Shown here in pieces: positions 55,068 through 62,150 of a DNA stretch of 64,000 nucleotides. The position numbers were made by a program, and so were the translations under genes. This stretch comes from Glycocaulis profundi (GTDB lineage: Bacteria; Pseudomonadota; Alphaproteobacteria; Caulobacterales; Maricaulaceae). The stretch covers positions 9,354-73,353 of the forward strand of contig VJOU01000002.1 in NCBI GenBank assembly GCA_007050995.1, written 5' to 3'. The notes below the pieces were generated by a model. It saw nothing but the letters and a program-made list of their open reading frames with translations, did not search any database and had not been told where the DNA came from. How positions within the stretch are numbered: the stretch's first letter is position 1; each line of letters begins with the position of its first letter.

Positions 55068-56857
55068 GACACCCCTCCCGGCCCCTCGGGCCGCGTCATC
55101 GCGATCACGTTGGAGGGCCGGTTCAGATAGCTGTCCACCAGCGCCTGGACGCGGCTGCCGTCATCGACCGCCACCGCGTGCGCGCCCAGCCCGGGATCGA
55201 GGATCGCGCTCTGCTCGGCCGATTTCAGGCCGTTGACCTCCATCATGGGCGGGTCGGAGCCGTCCGTGGCGACGGGGAAGAAGGCGGCCACGTGGTCGGC
55301 GATCTGGCCTTCCCGGCCCAGCCGCCCGATGAACTGCTTGTGGGTGGCGGGGCTCCAGTCCAGCTCGCCGATGACGGCGGTGTTGGACGCCGCCTGCAGG
55401 CCGTCCAGCCCCTTGCCGGACCGCAGGCTCATGAACATCGCGTCCACCTCGCCCGCGATGAACGCGGCGGCGGCCTCCGCCTTCCGTTTCGGCGTCTCGG
55501 TCCCGGTGTAGAGGCGGCAGCGGCGGTGGCTCAGATGCGCGCGCCAGATGTCATAGACATCCCGGTGCCAGCCCGCGACCAGCACCGGCCCGCGCGTCTC
55601 GATCAGCATGTCGATGAACCGCGCCACGAAGGGGGCCTTGGCCACGCCGGTCGCGTGCCGCACCCGCAGGTCCAGCTCCCGCACCGCCTGCCCGCGCTCG
55701 TGGAAGGCGCCGCTGCGCGCGGTCTCGGCCAGCGCGACGGCGACGTCCGCGATGGAGTCCAGCGCCTCCATGTCGTGATCCACATGGACCACGCTGACAT
55801 CGATCCGCACGTCCTCGCCCGAGCGGCGGACCAGCGCGAAGCGGTCGGCGAGGAAGTCGCCCAGAGCCCGCGGATCGTCCACATGCCCGTCCGGCGCCCA
55901 TTCGCGCAGGAAGTCCTCACGCCCGCCCAGCACCTCGGGGCGGAGATAGGACATGATCGTCCACATCTCGACGCCCCAGTTGTACATCGGCGTGGCGTCC
56001 AGCCCTATCTTGCGGCGCGCCCGCTCGGCCAGCTCCCAGCAGGCCCGGCCCTTCACCGTGCTCCGCCCGTGCCGCAGCTCGCTGACCTCGTCGAAGCAGA
56101 CCAGCCCGACATCCATCTCGGTCAGGACGTCGACCCACCCCGCCACGTTCGAGTAGCGGAAGACGTAGACATCCGCCTCAGGCAGGTCGTAGGGCGTCGT
56201 CACGCCGATCTCGTGGGCCCGCAACGTGGTGAAACGCTCCGTGACGGTCACCCACTGCCCCGACAGGTGGGGCGGCGCGACCACGATCAGGGGCAGATTG
56301 CCCTCGGTCAGGGCCGCGGCCAGCGTGGTGTAGGTCTTCCCCGCGCCGACCTTGTCCGCGATCAGCAGGCCGTCGAACCGGTTCAGAATCTCGACCGCCT
56401 GCGCCTGGAAGGGGCGCACGGCCTGCCCCGGCTGCAGCCCGGCGAAGTCCGGCGGCGTCCAGTCCGGCGCGAACACCCGGCCCAGCTCCGCCCGCACCCG
56501 CGCTACGCTGTCCCGGCCCGCGATCAGCTCGCTCTCGACGCTCAGCGAGCAGTCGAACGGATAGCGCTGGCGGAACCACAGCAGGTCCGCGCAGATCTCG
56601 GGCCCGGCGTCGAACCGGAACGGGCCGGTCGAAGCCTTGTCGATATGGGGGAAGATCGCCTTCAGCTTGATCTTCACATGCGCCGGCGCGCCGTCCAGCA
56701 CGAACCCGCCCTCGACCCGCTCCAGCCGCCCATAGCAGACCCGCCGCGCGCCAGCAGTATCGGGATCGGACCCGTCCGGGTCCGCAAGCGCGACCGCGCG
56801 CCCGGCCTCGTGGCCGGAACCGCAGGCCGGAGGCCGAGGACCAGAAGACTCCGTCAC
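55064..56857 (-). CDS. SNF2-type DEAD/DEAH helicase
   Basis: A 597-aa superfamily 2 ATPase. Motif I is IADKVGAGKTYT (Lys174), motif II CFDEVSEL, motif III LDATPMYN, and motif VI FIGRLGREGQ; the order and spacing fit SNF2/RapA-like phage helicases. It starts with GTG 56857, overlapping the nuclease stop. Residues about 5-34 are encoded by a palindromic element, so the native start of the ancestral protein was probably near residue 38. Likely works in phage replication or recombination with the neighbouring nuclease. Confidence 0.85.
   Translation of the reverse strand: MTESSGPRPPACGSGHEAGRAVALADPDGSDPDTAGARRVCYGRLERVEGGFVLDGAPAHVKIKLKAIFPHIDKASTGPFRFDAGPEICADLLWFRQRYPFDCSLSVESELIAGRDSVARVRAELGRVFAPDWTPPDFAGLQPGQAVRPFQAQAVEILNRFDGLLIADKVGAGKTYTTLAAALTEGNLPLIVVAPPHLSGQWVTVTERFTTLRAHEIGVTTPYDLPEADVYVFRYSNVAGWVDVLTEMDVGLVCFDEVSELRHGRSTVKGRACWELAERARRKIGLDATPMYNWGVEMWTIMSYLRPEVLGGREDFLREWAPDGHVDDPRALGDFLADRFALVRRSGEDVRIDVSVVHVDHDMEALDSIADVAVALAETARSGAFHERGQAVRELDLRVRHATGVAKAPFVARFIDMLIETRGPVLVAGWHRDVYDIWRAHLSHRRCRLYTGTETPKRKAEAAAAFIAGEVDAMFMSLRSGKGLDGLQAASNTAVIGELDWSPATHKQFIGRLGREGQIADHVAAFFPVATDGSDPPMMEVNGLKSAEQSAILDPGLGAHAVAVDDGSRVQALVDSYLNRPSNVIAMTRPEGPGGVS
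56755..56850. repeat. Palindromic element P3 (in coding sequence)
   Basis: Stem B GGACCC/GGGTCC (56768-56783), linker GCAAGCGCGACCGCGCG (56784-56800) and stem C CCGGCC-TCGT-GGCCGG (56802-56817). It encodes an extra N-terminal segment of the SNF2 helicase that includes GRAVALADPD. Confidence 0.65.
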
Positions 56858-57240
56858 ACCCACGCCTCCCCGAGGCTGAATGTCCGCACCGGGCGGCCGT
56901 CGATGTCGGGCGGCATGGCGATGGCCGTGGCGCTGACCAGCAGCAGCCCGTCCAGTCTCCCGCTGGCCAGATAGCGGATGCACTGGCGGCGCACGGCCAT
57001 CTTCGCGCGGGTCCGCGCCTTGACCTCGATGCCGATTTCGACCCCGCCGCGACAGACCGTCAGATCGATCAGCCCCGACGTGCCGAGCCGGACCTCGCGC
57101 GCGACCGCCAGCTGGGCCGCCGCCAGCACGCCGAACATCTCCGCCTGCAGGCGCTTCTCATCGCTCAGGTCGAACCGCCAGCCGCGCAGGGCCGCCGTCA
57201 CGGCGTTCATCGTCATGATCGCACCCGCCGCCCGGCTCAT
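56854..57240 (-). CDS. PD-(D/E)XK nuclease-like protein
   Basis: A 128-aa protein with a compact restriction-endonuclease-like core: a helix with Glu (DEKRLQAEMFGVL), Asp in TSGLIDLTV and the IEVKA motif (Glu-X-Lys), then helices. VRR-NUC/RecB-type single-domain nucleases look like this. The gene directly precedes the SNF2 helicase with overlap, a pairing known from phages as a helicase-nuclease couple. Confidence 0.75.
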   Translation of the reverse strand: MSRAAGAIMTMNAVTAALRGWRFDLSDEKRLQAEMFGVLAAAQLAVAREVRLGTSGLIDLTVCRGGVEIGIEVKARTRAKMAVRRQCIRYLASGRLDGLLLVSATAIAMPPDIDGRPVRTFSLGEAWV

Positions 57241-57533
57241 GACGCCGCTCCCGCCGCGCGCTCCGCGGCCTCGAGCCGGGCCTGCATGGCGAAGGCGCGC
57301 CAGCCGGTCCAGCCCGTGCGCGCGGCCATCGCGTCCGCGTCGAACGGCCCCTCGACCAGCGACAGCGGATCCTCGCCGCGCGCCCCCAGCCTGACGGTCC
57401 AGAACGCGCCGCACGGCGTCATCAGCGCCAGCGGCCCGCCCTGCATTCCGATCAGGCGGCGGGCGAAGGCGGGCCAGGCCGCGTTCGCCGCCTCCCAGGC
57501 CAGCGTCTCGGCAGGGGTCAGAGGCCTCAGCAC
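57237..57533 (-). CDS. Hypothetical early protein
   Basis: A 98-aa protein (LTPAETLAWEAANAAWPAFA ... LGARGEDPLSLVEGPFDADA) with no recognised family. Overlaps both neighbours by a few bases, so it is firmly part of the operon. Confidence 0.55.
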   Translation of the reverse strand: MLRPLTPAETLAWEAANAAWPAFARRLIGMQGGPLALMTPCGAFWTVRLGARGEDPLSLVEGPFDADAMAARTGWTGWRAFAMQARLEAAERAAGAAS

Positions 57534-57988
57534 GACACCCGGCCCCTCAGCCGCGCGTCCGGCATCTCCCGCTCGATCATGGCCAGCGCCGCCGTCCGGG
57601 CCATGCCCGCGGCGGTCAGGCGGTCGAGCCGTTCGAGGGCGCGCTCCAGCGCGGGGCTGCCCTCAGGCGCGGGCGGATCAGCCTCCCGTGACCGGATGAA
57701 GCGATTGCCCGCCATCGAGCGGCAGCTCTCGGAGGTCCGGCCGAGAATGTCCCCTATGTCCGCATAGGTGAGGCCCTCGGCGCGCAGCGCCTCCAGACGG
57801 GCGATCTCATCATCCGTCCATGTGCTGCGCGGCTCCTGGGTGGTCAGCCCCAGCTTGCTCAGCTTCGCGCTGACCGCGCCTTTGGGGCGGTCCAGCTCCC
57901 TCGCGCAGGCGCTCACGCTCAGACCCTGCGCGACCCGCAGCCGCCGCAGGCGGTCCTCTTCGGCTTTCGACCAGCGTCCCGCCTTCAT
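57527..57988 (-). CDS. Tandem helix-turn-helix (Myb/GcrA-like) protein
   Basis: A 153-aa protein with two similar DNA-binding repeats: residues 5-50 (WSKAEEDRLRRLR ... ACARELDRPKGAVSAKLSKL) and 58-100 (WTDDEIARLEALRAEG ... DIGDILGRTSESCRS). Both have the spaced Trp/acidic start and helix-turn-helix of SANT/GcrA-type domains. It likely regulates phage genes or resembles host GcrA, a cell-cycle regulator in this class. The C-terminal 50 residues are helical. Confidence 0.68.
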   Translation of the reverse strand: MKAGRWSKAEEDRLRRLRVAQGLSVSACARELDRPKGAVSAKLSKLGLTTQEPRSTWTDDEIARLEALRAEGLTYADIGDILGRTSESCRSMAGNRFIRSREADPPAPEGSPALERALERLDRLTAAGMARTAALAMIEREMPDARLRGRVSC

Positions 57989-58830
57989 GCCGCGCGCTCC
58001 GCGGGGCAGCGGCGCAGCAGGTCCTCGAGCAGAATCGCCGAGGCAGGCCGGTTCTGAAACCGGGCCATCGACCGCGCGGCATCCGACAGCCCCTCCAGAT
58101 CGCAGTCCTGCAGCACGCCCGCGAGGGCCTCGCTCTCCATGTCAGGACGGGCGAGGCCGAGCGCCAGCACGGTGCTGATCTGACGGCCCGCGAGGGCCTG
58201 GGGCCATTCAGGATAGGCCGCCCTGAGCGCCTCCAGCGTCCGGCGCACCGGGCGTTCGCCGTGCTGCTTGAGGGCGTCCCGGATCGTCTTGACCGCCATG
58301 GTCTCGTCGGGGCGTATGCGCTTCTGGGATTTGGGGTAGCGCGGCAGCATCACTCCCGCTGCTTCACACACGCGGGCGGTGAAAAGCGCGTCCGGATCCT
58401 CCGCCGCCACTCCGGCGTGATGCAGCTGCAGCGGAGTGACCTGCGTGACATCGGCATTGATCGCCATGAAGGCGCGGGCCTGCCCCTTCAGATCCAGCCG
58501 GTGGAGATAGGCGGGCACCGCTTCCACGCGGGGATGGAGGGTCGCAGCCATCGCCCTGTGCTGACCGTCCAGGATCGCGAACCTATCCTTCAGGCCGTCA
58601 GCGGGCGCGATCATGAGCGGATCGAACCGCGCCCACGAGAAATGCTCGGTGATGGTGCGGACGTTCTTCCTGCCCGACGCGTTCACCAGCCGCTGATAGC
58701 GCGTATCCACGACCAGCCGTTCCAGAGGGACCCAGACCAGCTCGCCCCGGTCGCCGGCGTCATCGCTCGGATCGATCGGCGTCTTGAACTCAGGCGGCGC
58801 AAGCGGCCGGAACACTTCGCCCGGCATCAC
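57985..58830 (-). CDS. ParB-like nuclease-domain protein
   Basis: A 281-aa protein with a ParB/sulfiredoxin-like N-terminal domain: VPLERLVVDTRYQRL, FDPLMIAPADGLKDRFAILD and DGQHRAMAA (the ParB GERR-like box replaced by GQHR). Phage homologues of this sort are annotated as DUF6551/ParB-like. It might bind or regulate DNA, and is a candidate reader of the prophage-wide palindrome. Start GTG 58830 or ATG 58827 overlaps the previous stop. Confidence 0.75.
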   Translation of the reverse strand: MMPGEVFRPLAPPEFKTPIDPSDDAGDRGELVWVPLERLVVDTRYQRLVNASGRKNVRTITEHFSWARFDPLMIAPADGLKDRFAILDGQHRAMAATLHPRVEAVPAYLHRLDLKGQARAFMAINADVTQVTPLQLHHAGVAAEDPDALFTARVCEAAGVMLPRYPKSQKRIRPDETMAVKTIRDALKQHGERPVRRTLEALRAAYPEWPQALAGRQISTVLALGLARPDMESEALAGVLQDCDLEGLSDAARSMARFQNRPASAILLEDLLRRCPAERAA

Positions 58831-59354
58831 GCACCCCCTTCCGCGGAGAGGCGGGCTGCGGCGTCCATCTCGAAGGCGGCGAGATCGTCACCGCTCCACG
58901 GCCCGTTCGGGATGCAGAAATGGGTGACGTCGTGTTCAGCCAGGACGCGGCGGTGGAACGTGTCGTGGCACATGCACCAGTCGGCGACGACCCAGCCCTC
59001 GTCGTCCTGCCAGAACCCGTCGGCGATGCCGAGCGGGTTCTTGTCTCCGTCGATCAGAACGGGAGACGCCAGCAGGAGCGGCTGATGGTATCTGTCCGCC
59101 AGCTCCGAAATCGGCCGCCACCGCATCGGCGCGGATTCTGCTTTGCGCAGCGCGGCATGACCCTGATCGGAGATGGCTTTGAGGCCCTGCCAGTATTCGT
59201 CGAGTCCGCTGGTCTGACGCTGCTCGATTTCCTGATCAATCTCGGCGAGGGCTGCACGCGCGAAAGTCAGCAGAACTGGGTCAGATTCGAGAGCGTCCAG
59301 CTGCTCGCCCATGCTCGGACCGCTCGGGACGCAGATGTCATGCTCAGCCATCAC
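58827..59354 (-). CDS. Hypothetical early protein
   Basis: A 175-aa protein with an acidic N-terminal helix region and a C-terminal domain rich in Trp, His and Cys (FWQDDEGWVVADWCMCHDTFH). The pattern MRWRPISELADRY with PLLLASPVLIDGDK resembles small phage proteins of unknown role often called DUF551-like. Start ATG 59351 or GTG 59354. Confidence 0.58.
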   Translation of the reverse strand: MMAEHDICVPSGPSMGEQLDALESDPVLLTFARAALAEIDQEIEQRQTSGLDEYWQGLKAISDQGHAALRKAESAPMRWRPISELADRYHQPLLLASPVLIDGDKNPLGIADGFWQDDEGWVVADWCMCHDTFHRRVLAEHDVTHFCIPNGPWSGDDLAAFEMDAAARLSAEGGA

Positions 59355-59725
59355 GCGCCCCCGAACAGATCGTGGGTGGCGGTGTCGCGCGGGGTCGCGG
59401 CCCGGCGCTCGATCTCATCGCAGGCCGCGGAAAATCCCGTCCCCTGCGCCTGCCGGACATAGGCGATCACGTCGCCCGCCGCGCCGCAGGACCGGCACAG
59501 ATAATGGCTCAGATCGAGGCTCACCCGCGCCTTGGCCGCGCAGCCCGAGGCCGGGCAGGCGATATGCCCGCCCTCCCCCGCGCCCTTCGGGGACCGCACG
59601 AACGCCGCGCCCAGCCACCCGGCGACACGGGCGAGATCGGTCCGCTCCTTGATCGCCGCGGCCCGCGAACGCCGTTCGCCGGACATGCGTGCGGCTTCGT
59701 CTTCAAACAGGGTGTCACGACGCAT
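59351..59725 (-). CDS. CHC2 zinc-finger protein (primase-like)
   Basis: A 124-aa protein containing a CHC2-type zinc finger (CPASGC ... YLCRSCGAAGDVIAYV), the DNA-binding module at the front of DnaG-like primases. The polymerase (TOPRIM) part is missing, so the gene makes only the template-recognition module; a separate catalytic subunit is not seen. AGAGGAG precedes the ATG. Confidence 0.78.
   Translation of the reverse strand: MRRDTLFEDEAARMSGERRSRAAAIKERTDLARVAGWLGAAFVRSPKGAGEGGHIACPASGCAAKARVSLDLSHYLCRSCGAAGDVIAYVRQAQGTGFSAACDEIERRAATPRDTATHDLFGGA
59665..59679 (-). repeat. Prophage motif, copy 9 (reversed)
   Basis: GCGAACGCCGTTCGC on the plus strand, inside the CHC2 gene. Confidence 0.85.
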
Positions 59726-59814
59726 CGGCGAAGCTCCTCTAAAGGCAGATCAGAAGGACGAGCGCACAGACCCAGACCGGCCCGGCGTGAGCGATGGTGG
59801 GATGAAGATCACGC

Positions 59815-59906
59815 CCCCGGCCCGCCGCCCGGACGCGCAGCGTCACCAGCGCGAACGCGCGCCCGCAGCGAAGCGAGGAACCGACCGAGCGGATGCGAGG
59901 GAGGAC
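59815..59906. repeat. Palindromic element P4 (right half)
   Basis: Intergenic partial copy: stem B GACGC-GCA-GCGTC (59832-59844), linker ACCAGCGCGAACGCGCGCCC from 59845, and the right terminal repeat at 59880-59906. The left half is missing. The 186-bp gap around it (59726-59911) holds no convincing gene. Confidence 0.6.
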
Positions 59907-59911
59907 AAGCA

Positions 59912-60298
59912 CTACCGATCCCCCGGCGGGAGGCCCGCCTGCGCCGCGAACAGGTCCGCCTGCCGAGCCAGGCGCTGACGCTTGGCCTCGCTGGCGATCT
60001 GGCGGACGGCGGTGATCAGGCTGCTCAGCGGCCCTTCCAGCCGGGCGCGCTCCTCGGGTTCGTTGCGGGCGGCCCACGCCTCGGCCAGCGTGGTCAGCGT
60101 CCGCCACAGCAGCGGATCGGGGCAGTCCGCCCCCTGCGTGTCGGGCTTGAGCGCCGCCGCCATGTGTCGGCGGGCGAGCACCGCGCCGCGGCCGTCATCG
60201 GACCGCAGAGCGCGCTCCATCTCGATCACGCCCAGCATCCAGGGCGGGAAGGGTCCGGTGACGGGCGGAGCGTCGGCGAGAGCGGGCATGGTTGTCAC
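59912..60298 (-). CDS. Hypothetical early protein
   Basis: A 128-aa mostly helical protein (PPWMLGVIEMERALRSDDGR ... SSLITAVRQIASEAKRQRLA). Its start overlaps the stop of the CII-like gene (ATGA). No family recognised; conserved position in the early operon suggests regulation or replication. Confidence 0.55.
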   Translation of the reverse strand: MTTMPALADAPPVTGPFPPWMLGVIEMERALRSDDGRGAVLARRHMAAALKPDTQGADCPDPLLWRTLTTLAEAWAARNEPEERARLEGPLSSLITAVRQIASEAKRQRLARQADLFAAQAGLPPGDR

Positions 60299-60963
60299 CG
60301 TCCTCCCTCGCTCCGCTCGGTCGGTTCCGCGCCACGAGGCGCGACGGCCGGTCGGCCTTGCGGGCGCTCCGCGCCCGATACCCCTGCCCCCTCGTCCGCG
60401 TCAGCGGACACCAGCGCGACGGCGCGCCCGCAGCGAAGCGAGGACCGACCGAGCGGAGGCGAGGGAGGACAGGGAGAAGAAACCGCGGGCCCATGCTCGG
60501 GGAAAGCCCGCACCAGCGCGGCCTCTTCCGCGGCAAGCGCGGCGATGGCCTCGCGGATCTCCTTGAGGACGCCCGGCGCTTCGGCCCGGTCGATGCGGCC
60601 GCCATGAGACAGGGCCTCGGCGATGGCCGCGACGGCCTCGCCCGCCTCCTTCATGGCGGCGTAATCCGCGCCGCTCGCGTCCACGACCTCCGGTCCGGGC
60701 ACGAGGATCCAGCCCTGCATGCGCGCGAGGACCTCGGTGATGTAGGGCCGCTCGGCGCCGCTCTCGGCGTCCGCGATCACGTCGGCCGGAATGAAGCTCT
60801 CATGGCTGTGCCGCTGCCAGTTGCGCAGCGACTCCCCCACCCCGCGCGTCTCCCGCGCGAAGGCCTCGGCGGAGCCGTTGTCCCGGATCGCGCGGGCGGT
60901 CGCGGCCTTGAGCGCGCGATAGTCCGCGTCCGACCGGATGCGGCTGGCGGGGGTCCGGCTCAT
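60295..60963 (-). CDS. CII (CP76)-like phage regulatory protein
   Basis: A 222-aa protein. The N-terminal half (YRALKAATARAIRDNGSAEA, GVGESLRNWQRHSHESFIPA, DVIADAESGAERPYITEVLA) resembles CP76-type CII regulators. The C-terminal part from about residue 165 is the translation of palindromic element P5 (GRAVALVSAD ... ERPQGRPAV ... TERSEGGR) and is probably disordered. It starts right after the preceding gene with a TGATG overlap. Confidence 0.62.
   Translation of the reverse strand: MSRTPASRIRSDADYRALKAATARAIRDNGSAEAFARETRGVGESLRNWQRHSHESFIPADVIADAESGAERPYITEVLARMQGWILVPGPEVVDASGADYAAMKEAGEAVAAIAEALSHGGRIDRAEAPGVLKEIREAIAALAAEEAALVRAFPEHGPAVSSPCPPSPPLGRSSLRCGRAVALVSADADEGAGVSGAERPQGRPAVAPRGAEPTERSEGGR
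60299..60470. repeat. Palindromic element P5 (most complete copy)
   Basis: About 172 bp with imperfect terminal inverted repeats of about 27 bp (60299-60326 and 60443-60470). Inside: GGCCG/CGGCC (60346-60357), CGGGCGC-TCC-GCGCCCG (60361-60377), stem B GTCCGC-GTCA-GCGGAC (60394-60409) and linker ACCAGCGCGACGGCGCGCCC (60410-60429). It forms the C-terminal coding part of the CII-like gene. Confidence 0.7.
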
Positions 60964-61394
60964 CAGGCCACCTCCCCGCTCAGCAGGCAGGCCCGCTCGG
61001 CGGCGGTGACCGGCTCCGGGCCGTGATCGGGCGCGGCGAAGAAAACGAACACGTCCGCGCGCTGCGCGCCGTCGACCATGGCCAGGCGGCGCAGCCACTG
61101 ATCGCCATCAGACGAGACCGACAGGTCCCAGGTCTGGCGCAGCCGGTTCCAGCGGACGGTTTGGACGTGGCCCGGCTTTTCCAACTGACGAACGCCGTTC
61201 GCCGGGCCAGAGTGGGCGCCATGACACAGGCAGGCCTTCGCATCCGCCCGCGCCAGACGGCGCTGCTCCGCCTGCGCCGCCTGCGCGGCGCGGCCCTTGC
61301 GGGCGCTCAGGCCGTGGGGGCGTCGCGCGACCCGCGCCGGGCCTGGGCGCTCGCGGCGCGCATCGCGGAGGATCTGGAGCGGTGACCGGCTCAT
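60963..61394 (-). CDS. Hypothetical protein with repeated N-terminus
   Basis: A 143-aa protein. The first 35 residues (PLQILRDARRERPGPARVAR then RPHGLSARKGR) are nearly identical to those of the 60-aa protein at 61668-61850. The C-terminal part (VQTVRWNRLRQTWDLSVSSD ... VFVFFAAPDHGPEPV) looks folded. Start overlaps the previous stop (ATGA). Confidence 0.6.
   Translation of the reverse strand: MSRSPLQILRDARRERPGPARVARRPHGLSARKGRAAQAAQAEQRRLARADAKACLCHGAHSGPANGVRQLEKPGHVQTVRWNRLRQTWDLSVSSDGDQWLRRLAMVDGAQRADVFVFFAAPDHGPEPVTAAERACLLSGEVA
61189..61201 (-). repeat. Prophage motif, copy 10 (reversed)
   Basis: CGAACGCCGTTCG on the plus strand, inside the 143-aa gene. Rightmost copy seen. Confidence 0.8.
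61290..61385. repeat. Direct repeat, copy A
   Basis: About 95 bp nearly identical (about three mismatches) to 61752-61844, covering the starts of two genes. Confidence 0.8.
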
Positions 61395-61675
61395 CCGGAG
61401 GCCCCCTCATCGGGTTCCGCCGACCGCGCCCCTTCCATCGGCGCCCCCGCGATCTCCGTCACGCAACGGTCCGCGGCGGCGACGAGCTCACGCGCGATCA
61501 GCCGCGCGTCGGCGGGAGTGAGGTGAAGGATCCGGCGGTCCTCATTGCGGCGGACGGTCAGCCGGACATTGAAACCCGGACTCTCGACCTCGACCCGGAT
61601 TTCTTCCACATTGCGCGGATACCGGACCCACCCCCCGCCGCAGGGACGAAGTGTCATGCTGTCGGTGTCAGACAT
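61391..61675 (-). CDS. Small hypothetical early protein
   Basis: A 94-aa protein with a beta-rich centre (NVEEIRVEVESPGFNVRLTV) and a helical C-terminal part. ATG 61675 lies within the end of the preceding gene (8-bp overlap). No family recognised. Confidence 0.55.
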   Translation of the reverse strand: MSDTDSMTLRPCGGGWVRYPRNVEEIRVEVESPGFNVRLTVRRNEDRRILHLTPADARLIARELVAAADRCVTEIAGAPMEGARSAEPDEGASG

Positions 61676-61850
61676 ACTCGGCCTCCTCGACCGCTGGGAG
61701 CCATGGAAACGGATCACCCGCGCGCCCCAGCGCCTCGACGCTTTGGAAGCGGCCCTTGCGGGCGCTCAGGCCGTGGGGGCGGCGCGCGACCCGCGCCGGG
61801 CCTGGGCGCTCGCAGCGCGCATCGCGGAGGCTCTGGAGCGGTGACGTCAT
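61668..61850 (-). CDS. Small protein with repeated N-terminus
   Basis: A 60-aa protein; its start overlaps the Cro-like stop (ATGA). The first 34 residues repeat those of the 143-aa protein downstream; the rest differs. A plus-strand frame at 61656-61844 also looks protein-like, but operon overlaps favour the minus strand. Confidence 0.45.
   Translation of the reverse strand: MTSPLQSLRDARCERPGPARVARRPHGLSARKGRFQSVEALGRAGDPFPWLPAVEEAEYV
61752..61844. repeat. Direct repeat, copy B
   Basis: Second copy of the 61290-61385 repeat. Confidence 0.8.
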
Positions 61851-62053
61851 GGCCGCGCCTCCGGCTGAGGCGCGAGAAAATCGTTGGCCGTGACGGCCCC
61901 GCCAGTCGCTTCATTGATCTTTGTGAGTACCTCGCGGCGCGGAATGCGATCGCCTTCCACGTATCGGTGGACGGCCTGGCGGCTCACGCCGATCCGGTCA
62001 GCGAAAGCCGACGGGGTCACGTTCGAAGTCTTCAGCCAATCGGATAGGGTCAT
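61847..62053 (-). CDS. Cro-like repressor
   Basis: A 68-aa XRE-family protein: helix-turn-helix at about residues 12-35 (SAFADRIGVSRQAVHRYVEG), no oligomerisation or protease domain. It is divergent from the CI-like gene with three operators between, exactly the Cro position, and heads the early operon. Confidence 0.82.
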   Translation of the reverse strand: MTLSDWLKTSNVTPSAFADRIGVSRQAVHRYVEGDRIPRREVLTKINEATGGAVTANDFLAPQPEARP

Positions 62054-62064
62054 GGCCGGACTAT

Positions 62065-62081
62065 GTCACCAATTTGGTGAC
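62065..62081. promoter_or_regulatory. Operator O1 of the CI/Cro switch
   Basis: GTCACCAA-T-TTGGTGAC, a perfect 8-bp inverted repeat around one base, 12 bp from the cro start. Confidence 0.8.
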
Positions 62082-62096
62082 CTCGCAATATGCCCC

Positions 62097-62113
62097 GTCA
62101 CCAAATTGGAGCC
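62097..62113. promoter_or_regulatory. Operator O2 of the CI/Cro switch
   Basis: GTCACCAAATTGGAGCC: left half as in O1, right half degenerate, so probably a weaker site. Centre lies 32 bp from O1. Confidence 0.7.
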
Positions 62114-62120
62114 TCGCGCG

Positions 62121-62137
62121 GCCACCAATATGGTGAC
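62121..62137. promoter_or_regulatory. Operator O3 of the CI/Cro switch
   Basis: GCCACCAATATGGTGAC, one mismatch in the left arm. Centre 24 bp from O2; it lies 14 bp before the CI start codon. Confidence 0.75.
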
Positions 62138-62150
62138 ACCTTCCAACCCT

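Noticed and set aside
59739-59846. Possible 35-aa minus-strand membrane peptide
   Set aside because: GTG start without ribosome site, and most of it lies in palindromic element P4.
61656-61844. Plus-strand 62-aa frame with a protein-like start (LLDRWEPWKRI)
   Set aside because: Tempting, since it has AGGGACG upstream, but minus-strand genes here are joined by exact ATGA overlaps, which is stronger evidence.
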